Below are positions 8,467-16,974 of a stretch of 64,000 bases of DNA, in pieces. The DNA is taken from the NCBI RefSeq assembly GCF_017569185.1, contig NZ_CP071869.1, forward strand, positions 3,648,001 through 3,712,000, written 5' to 3'. The notes under the pieces were generated by a model. That model searched no databases. It was not told the origin of the DNA and saw only the letters and a program-made list of their open reading frames with translations. The translations under genes were made by a program, and so were the position numbers. The stretch's first letter is position 1. Each line of letters begins with the position of its first letter. The stretch comes from Polaribacter cellanae (GTDB taxonomy: Bacteria; Bacteroidota; Bacteroidia; Flavobacteriales; Flavobacteriaceae).

Positions 8467-10164
8467 TTAGGCTTTCTTTTTCTTTCCTCTATAGAAACTA
8501 TAACCTATATATAAGGCAATTAAACCGAAAACAACATATCTATAAGAAACAGGTTCTCCATCTCCACCAACAGTGGTAAATATTCTATCCCACCTTATCG
8601 ATTTAATTTTTGCTCCAAAAGTGGGTGCATTTGCATCCCAACTAAACCAAATCATAACAGGTTTTCCTAAAACATGATCGAAAGGAACATATCCCCAATA
8701 ACGAGCGTCTAAAGAGTTATGTCTATTATCTCCCATTAACCAATAATAATCTTGTTTAAAAGTATAAGAATCTGCTTTTTCTCCATTGATATAAATATCA
8801 TTACCAACTGAAGAGATATTATTATTCTCGTAATTTTTAATAATTTGCTCATAAAAAGGTAAAGATTTAGCATCGAGCTTTACAGTTGCCCCTTTTTTAG
8901 GAATGTAAATTGGACCAAAATTGTCTTGGCTCCAACCCAACTCTTCAACATGAGGAAAAATAGCTTTATCTGCTCCATGATTTATTTTTTTAACAGAGAC
9001 TGTTAAAGGAGATTTTTTTAAACGAGCAACTTCTTCTTCTGTTAAATTAATATTTATTTTATTTTCAACAGAAGTCATTTTTAATTTGGTAGCTAAACTT
9101 TGCGAAACGCCACCAGCAACTTCAGTATATAAAGAATCTGAACCTATTTTAGATAAATTTCCGCCTTTTTTAAGTGCATCTTGTACTTTAGGATTCTTCC
9201 AATATTCCGTTAAAATTTTATAAACTCCAGTTCTTTCTTTATTGATTAAAAACTTAGGAAATGTATTTCTATCTATTGGCTTTTTTGCTTCATACGTATA
9301 ATAAAACTGAATTTTAGCTCTATAAGGAAGTTTATTTTTCTTTCCATTGATATATACATAACCATCTTTTAGCTCTAAAGAGTCTCCTGCAATTCCAACA
9401 CAACGTTTTACGTAATTTGTTCTTTTATCCACAGGTTTGTAGGTATATTCTCCAGAGTTATCGCCCCACATTGTTTTTAAAGAATCTGCAGGCCAATTGA
9501 AACATACAATATCGTTATTTTTAATTTTTTGAAGTCCAGGTAATCTTGTGTAAGGTAATTGTGGTTTTTTTAAATAAGAAGCAATTCCTGTAAATGGCAG
9601 AGAATCGTGTACCATTGGAGCTGCAATAACTGTGGAAGGAACTCTCGCTCCATAATGAAATTTACTCACAAACAAATAATCTCCAACTAATAGCGATTTT
9701 TCTAAAGAAGAAGTTGGTATGGTAAATGGTTGCATAAAATAGGTGTGCACCAAAGTAGCAGCAATAATCGCAAAAGCAATAGAACTTACCCATTCACCAA
9801 GCTCAGAACGTGGTTTTAGGCTTCTTTCTGCGTTATAAGTCGCATCTGTTCCGTAATTGATATAAAAAATATACAATCCAAGAGTTACAATTACTAAAAG
9901 TGAATCTAATTTTTTGTAAAAACCGAAAGTTCGAATGGTTTCAATCCAAATTACAGGAAACATTAATAAGTTTACAATAGGAATAAACAACAAGATAATC
10001 CACCATTTTGGACGGTTAATTATGTTCATTAAAACAATTCCGTTATAAATAGGAATTGCTGCTTCCCATGCCTTTCTACCTGCTTTTACATATAGTTTCC
10101 AAGTTCCTAAAAAGTGGATTACTTGAATCACTAAAAAAAAGATAAACCATTCTGTAAATGTCAT
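8467..10164 (-). CDS. lepB: Signal peptidase I
   Basis: A 565-residue type I signal peptidase, much longer than the roughly 320 residues of E. coli but normal for Flavobacteria. Residues 1-110 form a membrane-anchored extension with several helices. The catalytic serine region IPTSSLEKSLLVGDYLFVSK lies at about 149-168. The general-base lysine is in NYVKRCVGIAGDSLEL, and the late box is MGDNRHNSLDARYWG. A roughly 200-residue insertion separates the lysine box from the late box, and there is a C-terminal membrane helix. It removes Sec and Tat signal peptides at the outer face of the inner membrane. It lies 153 bp downstream of dapB, with a hairpin-forming repeat between. Confidence 0.95.
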   Translation of the reverse strand: MTFTEWFIFFLVIQVIHFLGTWKLYVKAGRKAWEAAIPIYNGIVLMNIINRPKWWIILLFIPIVNLLMFPVIWIETIRTFGFYKKLDSLLVIVTLGLYIFYINYGTDATYNAERSLKPRSELGEWVSSIAFAIIAATLVHTYFMQPFTIPTSSLEKSLLVGDYLFVSKFHYGARVPSTVIAAPMVHDSLPFTGIASYLKKPQLPYTRLPGLQKIKNNDIVCFNWPADSLKTMWGDNSGEYTYKPVDKRTNYVKRCVGIAGDSLELKDGYVYINGKKNKLPYRAKIQFYYTYEAKKPIDRNTFPKFLINKERTGVYKILTEYWKNPKVQDALKKGGNLSKIGSDSLYTEVAGGVSQSLATKLKMTSVENKININLTEEEVARLKKSPLTVSVKKINHGADKAIFPHVEELGWSQDNFGPIYIPKKGATVKLDAKSLPFYEQIIKNYENNNISSVGNDIYINGEKADSYTFKQDYYWLMGDNRHNSLDARYWGYVPFDHVLGKPVMIWFSWDANAPTFGAKIKSIRWDRIFTTVGGDGEPVSYRYVVFGLIALYIGYSFYRGKKKKA

Positions 10165-10186
10165 AATCGTTCTATTTCTTGTTGGG

Positions 10187-10262
10187 TCGAGCGCATTCGA
10201 GACCTAAGTTGTACTAAAAATAATTTCAATTCTATAAATAATAACCTCTCGATTGCGCTCGA
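10187..10262. repeat. Inverted pair of the TCGAGCGCAGTCGA-type repeat
   Basis: TCGAGCGCATTCGA at 10187-10200 faces TCGATTGCGCTCGA at 10249-10262, one mismatch over 14 bp, with a 48-bp spacer. A perfect pair of the same family lies at 59075-59121 and a single copy near 35273. The pair lies between dapB and lepB in the shared transcript and can form a long hairpin. Confidence 0.75.
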
Positions 10263-10317
10263 GGAGATATTATCAAATTTTTAATTAGAAGATTTTAATC
10301 TAATTCTGTTACAGTTT

Positions 10318-11019
10318 TTAACTGATGTTTAACACATCTTTCATATTAAAAACGCCTGTTTTTCCTAAAATCCATTCAGCTGCAATTACAGCTCCCAAAG
10401 CAAAGCCTTTTCTACTGTGTGCAGTATGTTTTATTTCAATAGTATCTACTTCAGATTTATACCAAACTGTATGTGTTCCAGGAACTTCTGGGATTCTTTT
10501 CGCTACAATTGGAATGCTGTGTTCAATTGTTTTTTTATCCAATTCCCACATTGTTTTCGAAGAATTATCTATAATTCCTTTTGCCAAAGTAATTGCGGTT
10601 CCACTTGGAGCGTCTAATTTTTTTGTATGATGAATTTCTTCCATAGAAATGTTATAATCTTCTAAATTACTCATCATTTTTGCGAGTTGTTTGTTCAATT
10701 CAAAAAAGATATTTACGCCCAAACTAAAGTTTGAAGCATAAATAAAAGCACCTTTTTTTTCTTCACACAAAGCAACAGCCTCTTTATATTTATCTAACCA
10801 GCCTGTTGTTCCAGAAATTACAGGAACGTTGTTTTTAATACAGTTTGTAATATTATCGAAAGCAGAAGTTGGTACACTAAAATCAATCGCGACATCTGCT
10901 AAATTAATATCTATAACGTCATTCACATCTTTTTTTATAACGATTTTATGTCCTCTAGAAATTGCAATTTGCTCAATTTCTTTTCCCATTCGCCCATAGC
11001 CTAATAATGCAATTTTCAT
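10318..11019 (-). CDS. dapB: 4-hydroxy-tetrahydrodipicolinate reductase
   Basis: A 233-residue enzyme. The N-terminal Rossmann motif is KIALLGYGRMGKEIEQ, the catalytic segment EIHHTKKLDAPSGTA contains the conserved histidine pair and lysine, and the dimerisation/substrate segment includes HTVWYKSEVDTIEIKH. It reduces hydroxy-tetrahydrodipicolinate with NAD(P)H in the lysine and diaminopimelate pathway. The length is near the short form usual in Bacteroidota. It lies one base downstream of the DUF5683 gene in the parA-parB-DUF5683-dapB-lepB operon. Confidence 0.95.
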   Translation of the reverse strand: MKIALLGYGRMGKEIEQIAISRGHKIVIKKDVNDVIDINLADVAIDFSVPTSAFDNITNCIKNNVPVISGTTGWLDKYKEAVALCEEKKGAFIYASNFSLGVNIFFELNKQLAKMMSNLEDYNISMEEIHHTKKLDAPSGTAITLAKGIIDNSSKTMWELDKKTIEHSIPIVAKRIPEVPGTHTVWYKSEVDTIEIKHTAHSRKGFALGAVIAAEWILGKTGVFNMKDVLNIS

Positions 11020-11020
11020 C

Positions 11021-11611
11021 TTAAAAATTATATTTAAAAGTTAAACCAACTTTTGGAGCCTCGAACTGCATTGGATCCATAATAAAGGTTGGTTTTAAAG
11101 ATAAATTATCATCCGTGTTAAATTGAAGCAAATGTGCATTTACACTCGCTTCTACTATTTGTAGTACGTAAATAATAATCCCAGATAGCAACGATAAATC
11201 TCTATTTTCTCTTAGTTGTTTTTGTGCTCTTTCTAAAGTTTCGTCTGAAACTAATGTAGAACCATCTTCTAAAATAAACTCGTCTTTTAAACCAGCTTCT
11301 CTTAACTTAAAAGCCGTTCTAAATCTTTTATACTCGTTATTATTTATTTGGTAATAATACGCAGGAACTGCTAAAGCCGCCCAAACAATAGGTGCTTTCC
11401 AGTACTTTTTATTATAAATTTGACCTAAACCAGGGAAAACTGCTGAATAAAATGCTGCTTTTGCTGGAGCTAAAGGCTTGTAAACACCTTCTTGCACAAA
11501 CAACTTTCCTTGAACTTTTACATTTTTTACTTTTGTAGAATCTTTTTGAGAGTACAAATGCAAAGAAAAAAATGCAAGGAATAAAATGAATATGTTTTTC
11601 TTTAAAAACAC
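11021..11611 (-). CDS. DUF5683 domain-containing protein
   Basis: A 196-residue protein with an N-terminal signal peptide (KKNIFILFLAFFSLHLYSQ) and the family core AFYSAVFPGLGQIYNKKYWK followed by a hydrophobic stretch WAALAVPAYYY and a second helix around 135-155. This fits DUF5683, a Bacteroidota family without known function. It starts one base after parB ends and stops one base before dapB starts, so the genes are almost certainly one operon. It is probably envelope-located. Confidence 0.82.
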   Translation of the reverse strand: MFLKKNIFILFLAFFSLHLYSQKDSTKVKNVKVQGKLFVQEGVYKPLAPAKAAFYSAVFPGLGQIYNKKYWKAPIVWAALAVPAYYYQINNNEYKRFRTAFKLREAGLKDEFILEDGSTLVSDETLERAQKQLRENRDLSLLSGIIIYVLQIVEASVNAHLLQFNTDDNLSLKPTFIMDPMQFEAPKVGLTFKYNF

Positions 11612-12496
11612 TTATTTTAATAAGTTTTTTATTCGATTAAAATCTTCTTCAGAATGAAAGGGAATCGATATTTTTCCTTTACCATTGCTACCAACAGTTA
11701 CATCTACTTTATGCCCAAAGTATTCGCTAATTTCTTTTACACTGTTTTTAACAAAACTAGGTACTACTTTTTTCTTAGGTTTTACAACTTTGCCAGATTT
11801 TAAGTTTTTTACCAAATCTTCGGTTTGTCTTACCGATAATTTTTCTCTTAAAATCTTTTCGTAAATCGCTAATTGATCTTCTGTATTTTCTACATTAATC
11901 ATTGCACGACCATGTCCCATAGAAATAAATCCATCTCTCATTCCTGTTTGTAAAATAGGGTCTAATTTTAACAAACGTAAATAATTAGTTACTGTCGATC
12001 TTTTTTTACCAACTCTGGCACTTAATTCTTCTTGTGTTAATTGAATTTCGTCAATTAAACGTTGGTAAGAAAGGGCAACTTCAATTGGGTCTAAGTTTTT
12101 TCGCTGAATGTTTTCAACCAATGCCATTTCTAGCATTTCTTGGTCATTTGCCAATCTTATGTAAGCAGGAACTGTTTTGTTTCCAATTAATTTAGATGCT
12201 CTAAAACGACGCTCTCCAGAAACTAACTGAAATTTATTTCCGTCTAATTTTCTAACTGTAATGGGTTGAATAACACCCAGTTCTTTAATGGAACTAGCCA
12301 GTTCTCTAAGTGCTTCTTCGTCGAAATATGTTCTTGGTTGGTATGGGTTTACATCAATTGAATCTAACTCAAGTTCTACGATATTTCCAACTAGTTTTTC
12401 TGCATTTTTATCGGTTGCAGCATTCATGTTGGGAGATTCTTTTAAAAGAGCAGACAATCCTCTACCTAAAGCTTGTTTTTTTGTTGCTTTTGCCAT
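11612..12496 (-). CDS. parB: Chromosome-partitioning protein ParB
   Basis: A 294-residue ParB/Spo0J protein. It begins KKQALGRGLSALL, the N-terminal box that contacts ParA. The CTP-binding ParB/sulfiredoxin-like core follows with DVNPYQPRTYFDEEAL and SGERRFRASK, then the ENIQRKNLDPIE segment, a helix-turn-helix (LTQEELSARVGKKRSTVTNY) and a lysine-rich C-terminal dimerisation region. It binds parS sites and, with ParA, segregates the chromosome origin. No clear parS palindrome was noticed nearby. It is separated from parA by one base. Confidence 0.95.
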   Translation of the reverse strand: MAKATKKQALGRGLSALLKESPNMNAATDKNAEKLVGNIVELELDSIDVNPYQPRTYFDEEALRELASSIKELGVIQPITVRKLDGNKFQLVSGERRFRASKLIGNKTVPAYIRLANDQEMLEMALVENIQRKNLDPIEVALSYQRLIDEIQLTQEELSARVGKKRSTVTNYLRLLKLDPILQTGMRDGFISMGHGRAMINVENTEDQLAIYEKILREKLSVRQTEDLVKNLKSGKVVKPKKKVVPSFVKNSVKEISEYFGHKVDVTVGSNGKGKISIPFHSEEDFNRIKNLLK

Positions 12497-12497
12497 C

Positions 12498-13262
12498 TTA
12501 TGAATTCTTTTTAAGAAGTTCTTGTGCCAAATTTAAGTAATTTATAGCACCTTTACTGGTTGCGTCGTAAGCAATAATACTTTCACCATAACTTGGAGCT
12601 TCACCCAAACGTGTATTTCTTCTAATAATTGTGTCGAAAACCATGGCACTAAAATGCTTACGAACTTCGTCTACTACTTGGTTAGATAAGCGCAAACGAG
12701 AATCGAACATTGTTAATAGTAAACCTTCGATATCTAAGCCAGTGTTGTGTATGTTCTGGACACTTTTAATTGTGTTTAATAGTTTTCCAAGACCTTCCAA
12801 TGCAAAATATTCGCATTGAATAGGAATAATTACAGAATCTGCAGCAACTAAAGAGTTTAAAGTAATTAAGCCTAAAGAAGGTGCACAGTCTATAATAATA
12901 AAATCGTAATCGTCTTTTATTTTGTCTAACGATTTTTTTAGCATGTACTCTCTATTCTCTTTGTCTACCAATTCAATTTCAATGGCAACTAAATCGATAT
13001 GTGCAGGAATTAAATTTACATTTGGAGATGTTGTTTTAACAGTAGCATCTTTTGCAGAAATGGTATGTTCTAAAACTTGATATGTTCCAGATTCTACAGT
13101 TTCTACATCTACACCTAAACCAGAAGAAGCATTTGCTTGCGGATCTGCATCAATTAGCAATACTTTTTTCTCTAATACACCTAAAGAAGCTGCTAAATTT
13201 ATACTGGTTGTCGTTTTTCCAACGCCACCTTTTTGATTTGCTATTGCAATAATTTTGCCCAT
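12498..13262 (-). CDS. parA: Chromosome-partitioning ATPase ParA (Soj)
   Basis: A 254-residue deviant Walker-type ATPase. It starts MGKIIAIANQKGGVGKTTT, the deviant Walker A with both lysines. Further on come LLIDADPQANASSGLG, the Walker B-like FIIIDCAPSLGLITLNSL and the late IRRNTRLGEAPSYG. It is the first gene of the reverse operon that runs through parB, DUF5683, dapB and lepB. ParA forms ATP-dependent dimers on the nucleoid and moves ParB-parS complexes. The length is standard. Confidence 0.96.
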   Translation of the reverse strand: MGKIIAIANQKGGVGKTTTSINLAASLGVLEKKVLLIDADPQANASSGLGVDVETVESGTYQVLEHTISAKDATVKTTSPNVNLIPAHIDLVAIEIELVDKENREYMLKKSLDKIKDDYDFIIIDCAPSLGLITLNSLVAADSVIIPIQCEYFALEGLGKLLNTIKSVQNIHNTGLDIEGLLLTMFDSRLRLSNQVVDEVRKHFSAMVFDTIIRRNTRLGEAPSYGESIIAYDATSKGAINYLNLAQELLKKNS

Positions 13263-13410
13263 TAAAATAATGCTATTTTTATAAATGTAAAATTACGTTT
13301 TTTTATGACTTTTAGAAACGAAAGATGTTAACAAAAGGATAAAGTTTTAAAACACTGTATTTTAATGTATTGCATGTGTGTTTTGATTCTTTTTTCACAA
13401 ATCACATCCT

Positions 13411-13438
13411 AAAAAAACCGAAGAAAATCTTCGGTTTT
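13411..13438 (-). terminator. Rho-independent terminator of pepD
   Basis: An 11-bp perfect stem (AAAACCGAAGA at 13414-13424 with TCTTCGGTTTT at 13428-13438) and a three-base loop. On the reverse strand it is followed by a run of seven T. It lies 18 bases past the stop of the dipeptidase gene. Confidence 0.88.
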
Positions 13439-13455
13439 AGGCTTTTGCTTTTCGA

Positions 13456-14919
13456 TTATTTTTTTGGAATATTCTTTAGAATTTCTACTAAAAACTTCCA
13501 AAATTTTTGTGTAGATGAAATACTTGCACGTTCGTCTGGCGAATGTGCTCCTCTAATAGTTGGCCCAAAAGAAACCATATCTATTTCTGGGTAATTTTGC
13601 CCTAAGATACCACATTCTAAACCAGCATGACAAGCTGCAACAATTGCTTTTTCGCCATGTAATTTTTCATATAAATTAGCTACCACTTTTAAAATTGCTG
13701 AATTTACATTGGGTTGCCAACCAGGATATTCGCCCGAGAAATTAACCTCGAAACCAGCCAATTCGAAACTAGAACGTAAAGAATTTGCCAAATCGAATTT
13801 ATTACTTTCGGAAGACGATCTTGTTAAGCAACCTACTTTTATTCGACCATCTTTTACAATTATTCTGGCGATGTTATTAGATGTTTCCACCAAACCATCG
13901 ATATCTGGGCTCATTCTATACACTCCATTTAAAGCGGCGTAAATAGCTTTTATAAAACCTTCTTGAATTGCTAATTCCAACACTTTTTCAGGAGTATCTG
14001 TTTTTGTAATTTCAATCGTTAAATTTGGTTCAATTGAAGAAAATTCTTCTTTTATCGTGTTAATAAGTAGTTTGGTTTCTAATAAAAAAGCTTCTTTAGA
14101 AATGGAATCCACAGTAACAACAGCAACACTTTCACGAGGAATTGCATTTCGCAAACTACCACCATTAATTTCGGAAATTCTTAATTCGAAGTTGGTAAAA
14201 CCATCAAACAGAATACGATTCATTATTTTGTTGGCATTTCCTAAACCTTTAACAATGTCCATTCCAGAATGTCCGCCATTTAAACCTTTTACAGTAATTG
14301 AAAATGCTTCAGAATTTTCTGGAGTTTTTTCTTCAGTATAATTTCTTGTAGCAGTAATGTCTATTCCACCAGCACAACCCATTCCAATTTCATCATCCTC
14401 TTCTGTATCTAAATTTAAAAGAATATCTCCTTTTAAAATTCCGCCTTCTAAACCCATGGCTCCAGTCATTCCAGTCTCTTCATCAATCGTAAAAAGGGCT
14501 TCTAAATTTGGGTGTTCTAAATCTTTAGAAGATAAAATTGCCATTATTGCAGCAACTCCTAAACCATTATCTGCACCTAAAGTTGTGCCATCTGCTGTTA
14601 CCCAATCTGCATCTACTAACATTTTAATTCCTTGGGTATCGAAATCGAAATTAGTATCTGCATTTTTTTGATGCACCATGTCTAAATGACTCTGTAAAAC
14701 CACGGTTTGCCTATCTTCCATACCAGCAGTGGCTGGTTTTTTAATGATCACATTTCCAACTTTATCCACTAAAGTTTCGAGGTTTAATTTTTTACCAAAA
14801 TCTACCATAAACTGTATTACGCGTTCTTCTTTTTTTGAAGGACGAGGAACTGCATTCAAGTCAGCAAAATGATTCCAAACTATTTTAGGCTCTAAATTTC
14901 TTATTTCTAAATTTATCAT
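13456..14919 (-). CDS. pepD: Aminoacyl-histidine (Xaa-His) dipeptidase, M20 family
   Basis: A 487-residue M20-type metallopeptidase. The metal-binding segments are VVLQSHLDMVHQK (His, Asp), the TLGADNGLGVAAIMAIL block, LFTIDEETGMTGA (the catalytic Glu pair) and LLNLDTEEDDEIGMGCAGG, with a distal His in FGPTIRGAHSPDERASI. Domain order and length match cytosolic PepD/carnosinase-like beta-alanyl-dipeptidases of Bacteroidota. It splits dipeptides with C-terminal histidine. It lies just downstream of the nitroreductase gene (23-bp gap) on the same strand and ends in a strong terminator. Confidence 0.9.
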   Translation of the reverse strand: MINLEIRNLEPKIVWNHFADLNAVPRPSKKEERVIQFMVDFGKKLNLETLVDKVGNVIIKKPATAGMEDRQTVVLQSHLDMVHQKNADTNFDFDTQGIKMLVDADWVTADGTTLGADNGLGVAAIMAILSSKDLEHPNLEALFTIDEETGMTGAMGLEGGILKGDILLNLDTEEDDEIGMGCAGGIDITATRNYTEEKTPENSEAFSITVKGLNGGHSGMDIVKGLGNANKIMNRILFDGFTNFELRISEINGGSLRNAIPRESVAVVTVDSISKEAFLLETKLLINTIKEEFSSIEPNLTIEITKTDTPEKVLELAIQEGFIKAIYAALNGVYRMSPDIDGLVETSNNIARIIVKDGRIKVGCLTRSSSESNKFDLANSLRSSFELAGFEVNFSGEYPGWQPNVNSAILKVVANLYEKLHGEKAIVAACHAGLECGILGQNYPEIDMVSFGPTIRGAHSPDERASISSTQKFWKFLVEILKNIPKK

Positions 14920-14942
14920 ATTGTTTTATTTCTTGTGTAAAG

Positions 14943-15575
14943 TTAAGAGATTTCAATAACTGTTTCTGTTATATTTTTCCTAACTTTTTTTAAATCTTTC
15001 ATATAATCGTCTTCTGCTCTAAAACCTACAGGAAGTACTAAGACAGAATGTAGGTTTTGTTGTTCTAAGTTTAAAACTTTGTCGTATTTTTCGGGAATAA
15101 AACCTTCCATTGGACAAGAATCGATATTTTCTAAAGCGCAAACAGTTAGTAAGTTTCCTAAAGCTAAATACGCTTGTTTTTTGTTCCATACAAGCAATTC
15201 TTCTTGTGTTTTTTTGTTGATTTCCGCAGTTAAAAATTCTTTAAAAGGATTTAAAATTGCATCGGGTGTATTTCTTATTTCTTTTACCAAGCTAAAATAT
15301 TTTTGAATTTCTTCTATTGTGTAAGTTTTAGGAACGCAAATAACCAATACATGAGAAGCTTCTAAAACTTGCGGCTGGTTCCAAGAATGTGCTACTAATT
15401 CTTTTTGAATTTCTTTATTGTTTATGATTAAAAGTTTTAAAGGTTGCAATCCATAAGAGGTCGCAGTTAAGTTAAAAGCTTCTTTTAAAGTGTTTATTTG
15501 TACTTGTGAAAGTGTTTTTTTTGCATCGAATTTTTTAACAGCATATCTCCACTGTAAACTATTTATAATGTTCAT
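14943..15575 (-). CDS. NAD(P)H-dependent oxidoreductase, nitroreductase family
   Basis: A 210-residue flavoprotein of the NfsB-like nitroreductase fold. The N-terminal FMN-binding pattern is LQWRYAVKKFDAKKTLS, followed by ATSYGLQPLKLLIINNKE. The later segment LGNLLTVCALENIDSCPMEG is the family's conserved FMN/dimer helix, and it ends with VLPVGFRAEDDYMKDLKKVR. It should reduce nitro compounds or quinones with NAD(P)H in the cytoplasm; the physiological substrate is unknown. It is divergent from the DUF2851 gene. Confidence 0.88.
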   Translation of the reverse strand: MNIINSLQWRYAVKKFDAKKTLSQVQINTLKEAFNLTATSYGLQPLKLLIINNKEIQKELVAHSWNQPQVLEASHVLVICVPKTYTIEEIQKYFSLVKEIRNTPDAILNPFKEFLTAEINKKTQEELLVWNKKQAYLALGNLLTVCALENIDSCPMEGFIPEKYDKVLNLEQQNLHSVLVLPVGFRAEDDYMKDLKKVRKNITETVIEIS

Positions 15576-15690
15576 ATATTTTGCTATTTGTTTGCAAAAA
15601 TAAACCTTTTCATAGAAGAAGAATAATGGGAAGTATTTTAAAAATTGATGTTGATATCAATATTTTTTTTAAATTGAAGAAAAATTAAAA

Positions 15691-16974
15691 ATGAACGAAG
15701 ATTTTTTGCATTATTTATGGAAATACAGGTTGTTTTCGAAAATAGATTTACAAACTTTAGAAAATGAAGCTTTAACGGTTTTAAAATCGGGATTGCATAA
15801 TAAAAATGCAGGGCCTGACTTTTTAAATGCTCAATTAAAAATTGGAAGCCAAACTTGGGCTGGGAATGTGGAAATTCATGTAAAAGCCTCTGATTGGTAT
15901 TTACATAATCATGAAATAGATAAAAATTACGACGCCGTAATTTTACATGTCGTTTGGGAAAATGATGCGACTATTTATATGAAAGACAACATGCCTTTGC
16001 CTACTTTAGTGTTGAAAGATTTTGTGAATGAAAATGTTTTAAATAATTATAGAAATTTGTTTTTATTACCAATAAGTTGGATTCCTTGCCAAAATTCTAT
16101 CTCGAATGTAGATGATTTTACGTTAAATAATTGGAAAGAACGTTTGTTTTTTGAGCGTTTACAAAGAAAATCAGCAGAAATTAAAGATGTTTTAGACAAA
16201 GAAAATACTAATTTTGAAGCTGTTTTATTTCAGTTATTGGCTAAAAATTTTGGTTTGAAAGTTAATGGAGAAGCTTTTTTAAGATTGGCACAATCTGTAG
16301 ATTTTTCAATAATTAAAAAAGTAAGTTCTGTGGAAAATCAGTTTGCTGCTTTGTTGTTTGGGCAATCTGGATTTCTAGAAGATAAAATTGAAGACGAATA
16401 TCATCAGCAATTAAAAAACGAATATAAATACTTAAAATACAAATTTAAGTTGAAAGTTATTTCTAAAAATAATTTTTCATTTTTTAGAATGCGACCCAAT
16501 AATTTCCCGACCATTAGAATTGCTCAGTTGGTTTCATTGTTTCATAAGCAGCAAAATTTATTTTCTAAGTTGATAGATTTAGAAGAATTGAAAGATTTTT
16601 ATGCGTTGTTTGCTGTTGAGGTTCATCCGTTTTGGAAAACACATTATAATTTTGAATCAACATCAAAATCTTCCCCTAAAAAATTAACAAAATCATTTAT
16701 CGATTTATTAATTATAAATACTATAATTCCTTTAAAATTTTTATATCAAAAGAGTAGAGGAGTAGTAGATGAAGAATCTTTTTTAAGTATTCTCAAAAAG
16801 ATAAAACCCGAAAAAAATAGTATTATTTCTAAATTTAATGAAGTTGATGTTTCTGCTAAAAATGCTTTTGAAACTCAGGCTTTATTAGAGCTTAAAAATA
16901 ATTATTGCGCACCCAAACGTTGTTTAGAGTGCGCAATAGGAAAAACTATTTTGAATAAAAAGGTTTTTATTTAG
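15691..16974 (+). CDS. DUF2851 family protein
   Basis: A 427-residue soluble protein starting MNEDFLHYLWKYRLFSK. It carries NKNAGPDFLNAQLKIGSQTW, then AGNVEIHVKASDWYLHNHE, the classic signature of DUF2851. Late in the protein comes FFRMRPNNFPTIRIAQL, and it ends in a cysteine-rich segment (CAPKRCLECAIG) that may bind metal. The function is unknown, although the N-terminal core resembles nuclease-fold proteins. Its 3' end overlaps the convergent metalloprotease gene by eight bases. Confidence 0.85.
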   Translation: MNEDFLHYLWKYRLFSKIDLQTLENEALTVLKSGLHNKNAGPDFLNAQLKIGSQTWAGNVEIHVKASDWYLHNHEIDKNYDAVILHVVWENDATIYMKDNMPLPTLVLKDFVNENVLNNYRNLFLLPISWIPCQNSISNVDDFTLNNWKERLFFERLQRKSAEIKDVLDKENTNFEAVLFQLLAKNFGLKVNGEAFLRLAQSVDFSIIKKVSSVENQFAALLFGQSGFLEDKIEDEYHQQLKNEYKYLKYKFKLKVISKNNFSFFRMRPNNFPTIRIAQLVSLFHKQQNLFSKLIDLEELKDFYALFAVEVHPFWKTHYNFESTSKSSPKKLTKSFIDLLIINTIIPLKFLYQKSRGVVDEESFLSILKKIKPEKNSIISKFNEVDVSAKNAFETQALLELKNNYCAPKRCLECAIGKTILNKKVFI